64,000 bases of DNA from Pseudomonas simiae (GTDB lineage Bacteria; Pseudomonadota; Gammaproteobacteria; Pseudomonadales; Pseudomonadaceae). The position numbers were made by a program, and so were the translations under genes. This document shows, piece after piece, positions 16,860-26,571 of the stretch. The stretch is from the NCBI RefSeq assembly GCF_900111895.1, contig NZ_FOKB01000002.1, positions 434,001-498,000 on the forward strand, in the 5' to 3' direction. The notes under the pieces were generated by a model. That model had not been told where the DNA came from. It searched no databases and saw only the letters and a list, made by a program, of their open reading frames with translations. The stretch's first letter is position 1. Every line of letters begins with the position of its first letter.

Positions 16860-17220
16860 AAAGCGCGAATTGCCGTTCGGCTCAGAGCGAATCTTGCCCA
16901 CACCGTTTATCCCGGATTGGCTGCAAGGCCTGTGTTGCCGGCGCGAGCAAACCATGCGTTCAAACCCGGTGACTGAAACCCTGAGCGCGGTGGACGCTTA
17001 CCTCGCCGCCGGTGTTGTTCAACGGCCGCGACAACATTGCGCTCAAAGTCACCTGCAACCCACCGAAACTGGGGCTTGACGCCTTGCGCGTGGTGCCCAT
17101 GAGCGGCGCGCCGTATCGAGGACGAGTGAAGCCGGTGCGCATAAACCACACGTCACGGTGATCCGGGACTAACTGTCTACCGCCGTTGCCCATGGCTGCG
17201 GAACTAGTTTCCCAGGCTTG
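16860..17220. other. Intergenic stretch with a short orphan reading frame
   Basis: About 360 bp between two toxin-like genes. On the plus strand one frame stays open from about 16985 to 17161 and reads ...TSPPVLFNGRDNIALKVTCN, then PPKLGLDALRVVPMSGAPYR. It has protein-like composition, but no start codon with a ribosome site and no family I can name. It may be the tail of a deleted gene. Confidence 0.3.
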
Positions 17221-17239
17221 GGTGAGTCGTCGACTCACC
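17221..17239. promoter_or_regulatory. Inverted repeat just ahead of a toxin gene
   Basis: GGTGAGTCG-T-CGACTCACC is a perfect 9-bp inverted repeat with a single central base. It ends five bases before the AAGGAG ribosome site of the gene starting at 17258. It could be an operator or, as RNA, too tight a loop to form fully but still able to pair in part. Confidence 0.4.
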
Positions 17240-17257
17240 AGGCAAGGAGCTAGTTTT

Positions 17258-20200
17258 GTGACACAAGCCAATCCCACGGCGCTGCTGCGTCAGACTCACA
17301 TCGATACGATCCACGCCCTGTTCGCCGATCCACCGTCCCTGCGGGCGGTGGCCCAGGCCAGTGCCCAGGCCCATCTGGACGAGCACTTCGCGGCGCGTAC
17401 ACTGGCCGTCGAGCAGCTTTACCTGCGCACGCCGCTGGCGAGCCAGACCGCGACGTATGACTACACCGCGTTGGCGGACGCACTGGTGGCGCGGCTGGTC
17501 AATGGTGAACCGGTGCTCTACGTGCCGGGCCACCATGAGAGTGTCCAGCGGGTGGGGGATGACTATGAGCCGAGCACACTGGATCTGTTCGAGTGTGAAG
17601 TGCTGGTCAATGAGCGCGGCGCGCTGTTGTTGGCGTCTTACCGGGAGCAGTTGCAGGCCTGGTGGAAAACGCGCTGGTGGCCGCTGGTCGAGGCGTTGAT
17701 GGGCGTCGTCAGCGATACGCCCAGGCAGCCTGGCATGAGCCAGCGCCATCTTGATACGTTCTTTTCGCTGTCTTTCACCAACCCCGGCGGGGAGCTGGCC
17801 GCTCCGGCCGGTCCGTTGCGTGTCTCTACGGTTCACCTGCGCCGCGAGGACGCGGGAGACGACGATTCGGGCGAAATCCTGCCCCTGTGCTTGCTCCAGG
17901 CAACGCATTCCACGGACATGGCACTCTACAGCCCAGCGATGGGCGTGCAGTTGATCGACCAGTTGGACGATATCGGGCCGTTGCTGGCCGATCACCTGAG
18001 CCCGTTGTTGGATGAACCGGCAGGTGAGTGGTTTGTCGTTGAGCACGCAGGCCTGGCCCCTGAATCGCTGGCAAGCGGTTACCTGGCACGCCAGTTGAGT
18101 GAAATTGCCGCCATCGACCCCACGGTGCGTAGAACCGCGCAACAGTATCAGGCGCTGCTCAATGCCATCACCGATACGCGTCGCTGGTTTGTGTCCCCCC
18201 TGACAGCGTTCGGACAAGGCGTTCACGAGGCCATCCCGGCGTGGCTGTTCAACGCTGCGCAAACTGATCGACTTCAATATGGGCGTCTGCTGGTCGAGCA
18301 GGTGCGCCACTTGAACCAGGGCGCGGGCAAGCGGTTTTTCCCCGAAGTCCCGTCTCTGGCGGCGTTTGCCGAAACAGCGTTGCAAGACTGTCTGGACAAC
18401 GAGCCACGCGCGGTCGAGCTCAAGGTCCTGGATATCCATGGGGTGTTCGGCCCGCCGAGCGCTGCGCCCCTTGAGTTGACCCTGACCGAATGGGCGCTGG
18501 AAACCCTGGGCGGGTTCACGCCGAGCCCCATCACTATCACGCTCAAAGGCGCCCCCGCACCCGCCTGGCTGACCGAGCCCTTGCTCAGAGACTGGCTGGC
18601 CAAAGCCGATATCGCCAAGACTTACGGCGCGGTTCTGAGGCAACGGTTGGCCAAGGGCAACGCCGCCAAAGACTGGGACCGGGACCTGGCCGGCGATCAG
18701 GTGCTGTCACAGCTGAAGATGCTGGCAATGGCATACAAAATCCAGGGGCTGCACGGGCTGACCCAGCAGGGCTATCGCCTCATTAGCGAACGTGCCGCGG
18801 GGCTGCGGGCATCCTCCCGTCTGTTGCCGCTGACGCTCAAGGCCATGCCTCAAGGGCAGACGGCCGTTGTGCAGCACATGCACCTGTTGATGCCCCGGCA
18901 GGCGCCACCGGGCGCGTGCCTGTTGTATCGACCGCTGTTGAATCCGGTCGTACAGGAATTTGCCTCGCTGGAGGATCTGCACACAGCGATCAAGGCGCCT
19001 GGTGCCTTGCGCGACAGTGTCCTGGCATGGCTGCCGACGAGTCACCGAGCGGTGTTCGAGCCGCTGCTCAGCGCCCTGCCGGTCGATGACAACGCGGCGC
19101 TGGCGGTGGAGGTGGAGGTGAGCGAGGACCTCGAGTCGGTGCATTCCCTGCGCGAGGCGTTCTATCTGGCGCTGGAAACCTTGAGTGAATGGCCCGTATC
19201 GGGTGGTGATGCACGGCACTGGGCCTGCTTCAAAGCGGCAGGCTGGTCGCTGACCGATGGGCTGATGCCACTGGTGCAGGGCGTGCACACGCTGACCGGG
19301 TGGCTGGGGCAGTTGATGGACACTGTGCGCCAGGATGTCGGGGCTACCACGGGTGTCGACGTGCTTGGCAACCTGGCGTGGGTGCTCGCGCAGCGGGTTT
19401 CGCCGGCCAACGTGCAGTTGCAACTGGACCTGTCAGCGTTGATGTTTGCGACGCCGCAGAGGGTGCAAAATCCGTTGGAGTTGACCCGTATCCCAGCGCC
19501 CAAGCAGTTCAAGCAGCCGGATAAATGGGGCTCCGTTCTCCGTGTGAAGGCGCTCATTCAGCAGGCTCGGCTACAGACGAATCTGCGTCTTGAAGAGTGG
19601 CAAGCGCTCTACGATGGCGCCGACAGCACACGTGCCGAGGCTGAGAGCCGAGTGAGCGTGCTGTCGAGTCTGGTGGACAGCATTGTCGACAACCTTGCAG
19701 ATGCAGCCGCTAACCAGGTGCGTGAGCAATACCACCAGATCTTGCAGGTCAAGTTGAAGGCGCTGTCCCAGCAATTACACGCGCTCCGGCAGCTGCGCGC
19801 CCTGGCACCGCGCCTGGGCTATGAGGTGCAAGTCTGTGCGCTGCTTGAGTCTCTGGTGGGCACGGCACGCACCCTCGGTAGTCTGGAAGCACGCTACATC
19901 GCGTCACTCGATACCTCGCTGGCGTCGATGTCGCAAGAGCAAGTGAGCGAGAACCGGCGCAACCGCTTGGCCGCCTACAATGGGGCGATTCACTGGCGTG
20001 AACTGGAAACCCGTCACCTCGATGAGTTGACGGCAGTCATCGGCTGTGGCGCCGATAAGGGCCAGGCCCTCACGCTGGCCGTTGCGCCAGCCTCGGTGCT
20101 GGCACTGCAGGCGCAGCAGGTCCGGCGTTTGTGGCAGGCGGCCTGGCGCGCCGAGGATTCGGGAAACGACGCGATGTTTGCCGGGATGCTGGCACAGACC

Positions 20201-21349
20201 CTTCAGCGCGTCGCGTGCGCGAGTCAGTCCCATGCAGGATTCATGGCGCTGACGCAAGCCGAGCGGATCGAGTTGTTCGACAGCGTGCTGCAGTTGTATG
20301 GCGATACCGCCGACCGGTTGGCGTTTTGCAGGGCCATTACGCCGCAAGCGTTTGATCTGGACTCCCTGCATGAGCTTCAAACCTTGATCGACGAGTTGCA
20401 CGCCACCGCCGAAAAAAATCTGCTGGAGGCGCTGACGGACAACGCCCCGGCTGCAGCTGTCGGCGCGCCGCGCAACAGCCTGATTCGTACCCGCGGCGGC
20501 GACGTTTATCGGGGGCGTATCCTTGAGCCGACTCACGCACAGCCCGCGCGCATCGCTCAAGTGCATGACCGCGCGGATGAGTTGATTGCCTCCTTCAAAC
20601 AGGCGGCCGATGGTTTGTGGGACCCGCTGGAGCGAGCACCCGCCACGCTCGGCTGTGCAAGGGCCGGCACCTTGGTTGAGATGATCGAGCACGGCAAGCA
20701 AACGGTGGCCGGTGTCGAGCGCATGATCGCCCAGGTGTTGAGGATGGTCCCCACGGCCAAAAGGGCTCATTCGCTGCAAGACGTGCTCGCGGTGCCGGCG
20801 TTTTTCTTGCTTGAGTGCGCCGAAGCGATGCGTCGCAAGTTGGCGCAAGCGAGCGCTGCCCGCTGGCCGGTGAAGCACCGCAGCACGGCGCAACGCATTG
20901 AAGCGGATTGGCGCGCGGCGGCGGCCCGTTTGTATGAACAGGGGGTGCATGCCAGGATCGCGGTGATCAAGGCACGCGCACCGGTCCAGGCCGGGGTCCA
21001 CGCGCTCCTGGCGGGCCATGAGGTGCAGTTGGTCAACCGGCCGGGGCGGTATCGGGTGGACGACGCTGCGGATGATTATGTGCAGTTCTGCCAGGTCGTG
21101 GACGTTCATACCCGACAGCCAGAGGGGTATATCCACCTGTACTATCAGCAGGCTGTCGGTCGGGACGACTTGTTTACCGCTGCGTATCTGAAGACCCCCG
21201 AGCAGCACCACGCGACCCGGCAAACCGAGCTGCCGCTGTCATTTTCGCGCTGGATGACCCCGACGGCGGCGACAATACTGGCCGACCATCGGCGTCAGGT
21301 CAGCCGGTCCCAGACCTGTCGCTGGATGGCCGATGCCGATACCCGCTGA
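17258..21349 (+). CDS. Large toxin-like protein, DUF6543-type family
   Basis: A 1363-aa protein. I chose GTG 17258 because AAGGAG sits eight bases upstream; a longer frame from 17186 lacks a ribosome site. There is no signal peptide. The N-terminus (HIDTIHALFADPPSLRAVAQ) resembles that of the 1883-aa protein at 45292-50943. One family module 'LLYRPLLNPVVQEFASLEDL' starts near residue 555. Residues about 870-1130 are rich in helical, coiled-coil-like sequence. The C-terminus YIHLYYQQAVGRDDLFTAAY...LKTPEQ (1291-1319) matches YAHFHY...FEKAHLKLPEHR in the 1883-aa protein, pointing to a shared terminal domain. No catalytic motif is recognised. It lies downstream of the Tiki-module giant in the same direction, so both may be parts of one toxin island. 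Confidence 0.6.
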   Translation: MTQANPTALLRQTHIDTIHALFADPPSLRAVAQASAQAHLDEHFAARTLAVEQLYLRTPLASQTATYDYTALADALVARLVNGEPVLYVPGHHESVQRVGDDYEPSTLDLFECEVLVNERGALLLASYREQLQAWWKTRWWPLVEALMGVVSDTPRQPGMSQRHLDTFFSLSFTNPGGELAAPAGPLRVSTVHLRREDAGDDDSGEILPLCLLQATHSTDMALYSPAMGVQLIDQLDDIGPLLADHLSPLLDEPAGEWFVVEHAGLAPESLASGYLARQLSEIAAIDPTVRRTAQQYQALLNAITDTRRWFVSPLTAFGQGVHEAIPAWLFNAAQTDRLQYGRLLVEQVRHLNQGAGKRFFPEVPSLAAFAETALQDCLDNEPRAVELKVLDIHGVFGPPSAAPLELTLTEWALETLGGFTPSPITITLKGAPAPAWLTEPLLRDWLAKADIAKTYGAVLRQRLAKGNAAKDWDRDLAGDQVLSQLKMLAMAYKIQGLHGLTQQGYRLISERAAGLRASSRLLPLTLKAMPQGQTAVVQHMHLLMPRQAPPGACLLYRPLLNPVVQEFASLEDLHTAIKAPGALRDSVLAWLPTSHRAVFEPLLSALPVDDNAALAVEVEVSEDLESVHSLREAFYLALETLSEWPVSGGDARHWACFKAAGWSLTDGLMPLVQGVHTLTGWLGQLMDTVRQDVGATTGVDVLGNLAWVLAQRVSPANVQLQLDLSALMFATPQRVQNPLELTRIPAPKQFKQPDKWGSVLRVKALIQQARLQTNLRLEEWQALYDGADSTRAEAESRVSVLSSLVDSIVDNLADAAANQVREQYHQILQVKLKALSQQLHALRQLRALAPRLGYEVQVCALLESLVGTARTLGSLEARYIASLDTSLASMSQEQVSENRRNRLAAYNGAIHWRELETRHLDELTAVIGCGADKGQALTLAVAPASVLALQAQQVRRLWQAAWRAEDSGNDAMFAGMLAQTLQRVACASQSHAGFMALTQAERIELFDSVLQLYGDTADRLAFCRAITPQAFDLDSLHELQTLIDELHATAEKNLLEALTDNAPAAAVGAPRNSLIRTRGGDVYRGRILEPTHAQPARIAQVHDRADELIASFKQAADGLWDPLERAPATLGCARAGTLVEMIEHGKQTVAGVERMIAQVLRMVPTAKRAHSLQDVLAVPAFFLLECAEAMRRKLAQASAARWPVKHRSTAQRIEADWRAAAARLYEQGVHARIAVIKARAPVQAGVHALLAGHEVQLVNRPGRYRVDDAADDYVQFCQVVDVHTRQPEGYIHLYYQQAVGRDDLFTAAYLKTPEQHHATRQTELPLSFSRWMTPTAATILADHRRQVSRSQTCRWMADADTR

Positions 21350-21358
21350 GCAACGAGG

Positions 21359-21384
21359 GCAGGCGCGAACATGCTCGCGCCTGC
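21359..21384. terminator. Bidirectional terminator between convergent toxin genes
   Basis: GCAGGCGCGA-ACATGC-TCGCGCCTGC forms a perfect 10-bp stem with a 6-nt loop, placed exactly between the converging stops at 21349 and 21392. There is no long T-tract on either side. Confidence 0.6.
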
Positions 21385-21391
21385 ACTGGCC

Positions 21392-24300
21392 TCACTGTGT
21401 GGGCAGAGGCTCGCGGTTACGGCGCAGGTGCGCCTTTTTCAGCGCCTCGCGTGTCAGGCCGCGCATCCATTCCTTCTCGTTGTAGCCCAGGTCATTGAGC
21501 AGGCGGTTGTACAGCGCGTCGCTGATCGGCGTGTCGGCGAACACCACGCTTTCCTGCGTGTGCAGTTCGTCGGCCAGGGCCTTGAGCTGTTCCCTGAGCC
21601 GGGCTTTCTGCTGCGGCTCCTGTTCGGCATGCCATTGCGACTGCAGGGTTTGAAGGTCGTCCAGGCGGTAGAACTTCTCGGTGTATTCGGTGAGATTCTG
21701 TTGATAAAGGCTGTCGTAGGTTTCCTGCAGGAAGGTCTCCCAGTACGGCTCCAGTAACATCTGGTTGACCAGGCCATCGCCCCGGCCCAACTCCATGACG
21801 CTGATGCGCGCCTGTTGGATACGGCTCGCGCTGACGTCGGCGGTGTCGCGGTAGAGCATATGGTCCGACAGCCAGGGCAGGTCCAGCTCGTTGGCCAACG
21901 AGGTCTGGTAGGCCAAATGGATGTCCACTTCGTCCACCTCGCCCGCTTCGCCGTTCAGCACTTCTGAGCGCAGGCGCTGGCCTTCGCCGCCGGCCGCTTT
22001 GGGTCGCAGACGCCGGGCGACTTCTTCCTGGGCCACCTGATTGAGCTGCTTGAGCCGCGCCGCGCCCTTGGCCAGGGTCACCAGGCGGCCTTCGAGTTCA
22101 GGCAAGGTCGTTGAAAAACGCCGCGCTTCGCTGGCCATGACCTCGATCCCCATTTCATTGAAAATTTGCGCGCCGCCATCGCCACACAAGCCGGGGAAGC
22201 TCGACAGCTTGAACAGGCGCTCGCGCAGGGCGCTGTCGGCGTGGGCGGCGTTGATCAAGCGCCAGACCCGCTGGGTCAACCCGGCCTGGTTGGCGGCGTG
22301 GCGCTGCCGGTCTTGGGGGTTTTCAAAGAACTCGGGGGGCTCCAGGTACTTGATAACCTCAAAAAAGCCTTGGGAGCCGTGCTCGTCTTCGACGGCGTCC
22401 CACAGGTGCTCGCGCACCACGCGGGTGCCCGCATCGGCGTCTACCAGCCACGGGTCGCTGTTGCCCTGCGGTTCATAGGTGCGATACGGGTCCAGCCCGG
22501 CCTCGGTGCGGTAGCGTTCGTACAGGGCGCGCTGATCGTCGTTCAGCGTGTGGCGGTCCAGCCGCGTGCGCGCCACGGTGCGCGCGGCCGTCGGCTCGGC
22601 GGTCAGTGCGGGCAGGGTGGTGATCGGGTTGCCGCTCAGGTTCAGGTCGAACAGCTCGTTCCTGGCGTGCGCGAACAGGCCGATGGGCCATTGGTGGATT
22701 TGCGTGTGGTTCAAGTCGAGGCGGCGCAGGTTGGGCATGCGCGTGATATCCGGTGCGGCGGTGAGGGGGTTGTGGTCCAGAGTCGCAATGTGCAGGCGCC
22801 GCAGATTGCGCAGGCGCGTCACGTCTTCTGGGAACAGCACCATGCGGTTGTTCGACAGGTTCAGGTTGCGCAACTGCCGCAGCGCCGTCAGTTCGACCGG
22901 CAAGCTCGTCAGGTGGTTGTGGCTCAGGTCCAGGGAGCGCAGCGCCGGGAAGTGTTTGAGCAAACCGCAATGGGATTGCCCGACGCTGCTCTGGCTCAGA
23001 TTCAGGAACGTCACATGTTCAAAATTGACGGTCAGCGCGGGCAGCGACTCGGGTAACGGCATGCCGTCCAGATCGACCCGCGCGCCGGATTGGGTCCTGC
23101 CCCAATCGTCGGTGTATTCGGCGTAGCGTTCGCCCCAGCACTGTTCCAGCTGGAGGGCCAGGCGTCTGCGGGCGGCCAGTTGTTGCCGTTCCTGGGCGCT
23201 GCCTTTGGGGTGATGGGTGGGCGATTGCTTCCAGGTGTGCAGCTGGGTGTTCAGGGTGTGTTTCTGCAAGGTCAGTTCGTTCAGGGTGCTGCTCAATTGG
23301 TCGGCGGGGATGTCCTCGATAAAGCGGTTCAGGCGTTGCTCGCTGAGGCTCGGAAACAGGCGTTGCAGGACGTCCCTGGCAAACGCCGTGTGGTTCTCGG
23401 CCGGGGCGGGGCGGCAGCGGCTGAGCAGCGGGCCGCCGAGCAATTGCGCGGTTTCCCGCTCCATGACGCGGTGGGTGTCGGGCCCGGCGAGGACCTTGCG
23501 TCGCTCGGCCAGGGGTTCAAGGTGGGTCATCAGCCAGTGCTTGAAGTCTTCGCCCTCGCCGGGTTGGTAGCCCAGGGCGGTGCGTGGCTCGCTGGGCAGT
23601 GCGAGCAACACGGCTTCATACAGGCTGGCCGGGCGGTGTAACGGTTGGCCGGCATTGTCGTAGACCGAATAGCCCAGGCGGGTGTGAACCAGCACCCGGC
23701 GTGTGGCAGCCGTGTCCGAACCGGCCTGGCTGCGCAGGGAGCCCGTGACCGTGGCTTCGCGGATTTCAAGGTGCAGATCGGTGAGCGCATCGGTATTGAA
23801 CAGCAGGCTCTTGAGCAGCAGGTGTTCAGTCGCCGGGTTGGGCATGGCCGGTGGATAAAAGCCTTCGTAGGCATGCACCGAGTCAGCCGCCAGCTGCAAT
23901 TCGCTGGCTTGATTGCGCAGGCGCAGGGGCGCATGCCGGTCGTTCGCCAAGGCCTCGCGTTCGTGGGGACGGGCGCGCTCCAGCAGGCGGCGGGCCAGGC
24001 TCAGGTCGAGGTCGGGATGGTCCCGGCGCAGGCCGATGATGCCGGGGGCGTCGCTCTGTTCGCGGGCGCGGTAGACCGCCGGGGCGATATCGCGGTTCTG
24101 GCTCAGTACGTAGTTGGCCAGCAGATCGCGCAATGCTTGTACCCGCTGCGATTCCGGCACTTCGGCGCCGAGCAGGAGGGTGATCGCCGCTTCATCGAGA
24201 AAGCCCAGCACCCGCTCCGGCAAGTGCCCGGACAGCACGTCGCCGAGGCTGATGCGCAAGGTGTCGGCGGGGCCGGCTTGCGCGGCGCCGTAGCGGTGCG

Positions 24301-26488
24301 AGCTGCCGCTCAGGTCGGGCTTGAGGAACACTTGCAGCGCTTTGTCCTGGGGCCAGCCATCGAGTTCGGTGACCATTTGCTCGAACCAATCCGAGCTGGG
24401 GTCGGCGCTCAAGGCTTGCCCCGCACGGATTCTGTCACTGGCGACCTGGATCGATTCGGCCGCTTCGAGGCGTTTGAGGCCGGCATCGAGGAGCGGCGGC
24501 AGCGCTTCGTTGTGCTCGTACACACGACGCAACGCGCCGTCTTCGGTGGCGCTGGCGACCCTGAGCTGTTCCAGTTGGGTGTCACTGAACGGTTGCACCC
24601 GATGCCCGAGACGCCGCAGCAGCCGCGGGCGCTCCCAGGTGCGCGGGCGTTCGCCCTCGTGGGTCACGGCGCCGTCGCCATTCAATTGCAGGCGCGGCCG
24701 GTAGGCGTCCGCGCGTTCGGGGTGGACCACGCGGTGCACGTCGCTGAGCGGGTCGTAATGCACCTCCAGGTGATGGCCGTCCAGCGCCAGCAGGGTTTTG
24801 CCTTGGTGTGTGTGCAAGCCCGAGGGCGCGGGAGTCGAGCCTTCGGGGATCAGGTCTTGCTGGGCGAACGCGCTGATATCCGGGTTCCACAAGCGCCGTG
24901 AGCCGTCGGCCCGTTGCACCGGCACCAGGCCCTCGACAAACGGCGAGAGCTTGAGCCGCGCCAACTGACCGATGCTGGCGCCCGCCGCGAACAGGGCGAA
25001 CTGGATCACGCTGTCGGCCACCCCCTCCACATGTTCCCAGGCTTCGGTGCGCAGGCCTTCGCTCCAATCGACGATGCCTTCGAACACCTCGTCCATGACC
25101 TGGTACGCGCTGTAGACCAGCATCAATTCGCCGAGTACCGGCACGAAGGGCGTGACCACCAGCAACGCCGCGTTGAGGATGTCGGCGAGCATCTGCTCCA
25201 GGTTGTCCCACCAGGCCCAGCGGGCACGGCGGTCGACGTCGACGGTGGACAGCGCGATGTTGCGTGCGTCGTTGACGATTTTGTTCAGTTGGGTGCGAAA
25301 CAGGTAGTCCCACAGCGTATCGGCGGCCGGCGAAGGCGGGCGCTGGCGATAGTCGTCCTGCCAGGCGTGCAGGCTGAAGTGCAGGTTGGGATCGCTGATC
25401 GGCGTGTCTTGCCAGCTCGGCCCGCTGTCGGTGGGCTGTTTCTGATGCCATTGGATGTGGCTCAGGCGTGCATTGATCCCGGCGAAAAAGGCCGCGCGTT
25501 TGGCATGGGGCACGAACTGGCTGAAGAACACTTGGTAGCGCGCCTTGTCGCGCAATTGGCGGGTCAGTTCCTGCATGAACGCCTGGGGCGACGGGTATTC
25601 CTTGAGCGGGTGCGCGGGGTCTTCGGCGACGTAGGCGATCACCCGCGGGCTGGGCGCGGCGATAAACAGCACGATGCCCACCAGGGCGATGTTCATCACG
25701 CTGAGGGTGTAGGCCTGGAGCGCGGCGCCGTCGAGCCGCGGGGTCGGCTGGTCGTCCACCAGATTGAGCATCGCGGCATGGGCATCGGGCTTCAGGTCGG
25801 CCTTGGCCAGGGCCAGGTGCGCGGCGCTTTTCAGCGCGGCCTTGTGGCGTGCCGTGACTTCGCCGTGCAGGGTGCGGGCGAGTGCCGGGTTCTTGAAACC
25901 GAGGGCCTGGCTGAGCTTGAGTTGATACTGCGCGCCGATATCCAGCTGGCGGCAAATGTCTTTGAACTGTTGCGCGGTGAGCCGCGTGCCGCTGCGGCGG
26001 TGGGTGATCGAGAGCACGTCGCGTTGCCCGCGCGCATCGGTCGGACCGAGGAAGGCGAAGTCGAGAAAGGTCTGGTCGGCGGCGAAGTTGTACAGCGCCG
26101 CATCGAGCAACGAAAAGGTCTTGCTCACCTGGGCGCCGGTCACATTGAGCTTCCACCCACTTGTCTTGGCGTCGACGTAGAGGCGCAGGTAGGTGTTGCG
26201 TACATCCAGGTTGCCGTAGTCGCGCAGGGCGTGTTTGAGCAAGGGTTCGGCGAAGGCGTACACGTCGTTCAAGCCGGCGAGGCGTTGGTCCAGGCGGTTT
26301 TGTTGTTGCCAATGCTCGGCAATGGCGGCTTTGAGCGGGGCTGGCGCGGTCAGGTGTTTGACGCCTGCGGCTTTCAGTGCGCCGAGGCGTCCCGGCGTGG
26401 CCTGGGTGAGCCAGTCTGGCAGGGCGTCGCGGATGTGTGTGTAGTGGGCGCCGTGGAAGGCGCTGTTGGGTTGCGGTAATTCGGGCAC
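21392..26488 (-). CDS. LRR protein with C-terminal NEL-type E3 ubiquitin ligase domain
   Basis: A 1698-aa protein starting at GTG with AGGACC upstream. The N-terminal half is the Pseudomonas giant-toxin type: a 'VIAYVAEDP...KEYPSPQAF' module at about 283 and a hydrophobic region at about 433-475 (DILNAALLVVTPFVPVLGEL). Leucine-rich repeats occupy about 1160-1295 (LRSLDLSHNHLTSLPVEL, LRNLNLSNNRMVLFPEDV, LFDLNLSGNPITTLP). The C-terminal about 300 residues form a NEL domain like IpaH/SspH. The catalytic cysteine is C1435 in FPGLCGDGGAQIFNEMGIEV, giving the CxD signature with D1437. The NEL family transfers ubiquitin to host proteins, so a eukaryotic target is likely. Secretion route is unknown; no secretion gene lies nearby. 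It is 83 bp downstream of the penicillin-binding-protein gene in the same direction and may share its transcript. Confidence 0.85.
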   Translation of the reverse strand: MPELPQPNSAFHGAHYTHIRDALPDWLTQATPGRLGALKAAGVKHLTAPAPLKAAIAEHWQQQNRLDQRLAGLNDVYAFAEPLLKHALRDYGNLDVRNTYLRLYVDAKTSGWKLNVTGAQVSKTFSLLDAALYNFAADQTFLDFAFLGPTDARGQRDVLSITHRRSGTRLTAQQFKDICRQLDIGAQYQLKLSQALGFKNPALARTLHGEVTARHKAALKSAAHLALAKADLKPDAHAAMLNLVDDQPTPRLDGAALQAYTLSVMNIALVGIVLFIAAPSPRVIAYVAEDPAHPLKEYPSPQAFMQELTRQLRDKARYQVFFSQFVPHAKRAAFFAGINARLSHIQWHQKQPTDSGPSWQDTPISDPNLHFSLHAWQDDYRQRPPSPAADTLWDYLFRTQLNKIVNDARNIALSTVDVDRRARWAWWDNLEQMLADILNAALLVVTPFVPVLGELMLVYSAYQVMDEVFEGIVDWSEGLRTEAWEHVEGVADSVIQFALFAAGASIGQLARLKLSPFVEGLVPVQRADGSRRLWNPDISAFAQQDLIPEGSTPAPSGLHTHQGKTLLALDGHHLEVHYDPLSDVHRVVHPERADAYRPRLQLNGDGAVTHEGERPRTWERPRLLRRLGHRVQPFSDTQLEQLRVASATEDGALRRVYEHNEALPPLLDAGLKRLEAAESIQVASDRIRAGQALSADPSSDWFEQMVTELDGWPQDKALQVFLKPDLSGSSHRYGAAQAGPADTLRISLGDVLSGHLPERVLGFLDEAAITLLLGAEVPESQRVQALRDLLANYVLSQNRDIAPAVYRAREQSDAPGIIGLRRDHPDLDLSLARRLLERARPHEREALANDRHAPLRLRNQASELQLAADSVHAYEGFYPPAMPNPATEHLLLKSLLFNTDALTDLHLEIREATVTGSLRSQAGSDTAATRRVLVHTRLGYSVYDNAGQPLHRPASLYEAVLLALPSEPRTALGYQPGEGEDFKHWLMTHLEPLAERRKVLAGPDTHRVMERETAQLLGGPLLSRCRPAPAENHTAFARDVLQRLFPSLSEQRLNRFIEDIPADQLSSTLNELTLQKHTLNTQLHTWKQSPTHHPKGSAQERQQLAARRRLALQLEQCWGERYAEYTDDWGRTQSGARVDLDGMPLPESLPALTVNFEHVTFLNLSQSSVGQSHCGLLKHFPALRSLDLSHNHLTSLPVELTALRQLRNLNLSNNRMVLFPEDVTRLRNLRRLHIATLDHNPLTAAPDITRMPNLRRLDLNHTQIHQWPIGLFAHARNELFDLNLSGNPITTLPALTAEPTAARTVARTRLDRHTLNDDQRALYERYRTEAGLDPYRTYEPQGNSDPWLVDADAGTRVVREHLWDAVEDEHGSQGFFEVIKYLEPPEFFENPQDRQRHAANQAGLTQRVWRLINAAHADSALRERLFKLSSFPGLCGDGGAQIFNEMGIEVMASEARRFSTTLPELEGRLVTLAKGAARLKQLNQVAQEEVARRLRPKAAGGEGQRLRSEVLNGEAGEVDEVDIHLAYQTSLANELDLPWLSDHMLYRDTADVSASRIQQARISVMELGRGDGLVNQMLLEPYWETFLQETYDSLYQQNLTEYTEKFYRLDDLQTLQSQWHAEQEPQQKARLREQLKALADELHTQESVVFADTPISDALYNRLLNDLGYNEKEWMRGLTREALKKAHLRRNREPLPTQ

Positions 26489-26571
26489 GGATCAGGTCCT
26501 GTCAAAGGGTGATCCAGGAGTGTGTTCAACGCTGCCGCGCTGGGGTGGCAGATAGGTAGTGCAGCCGCGCG

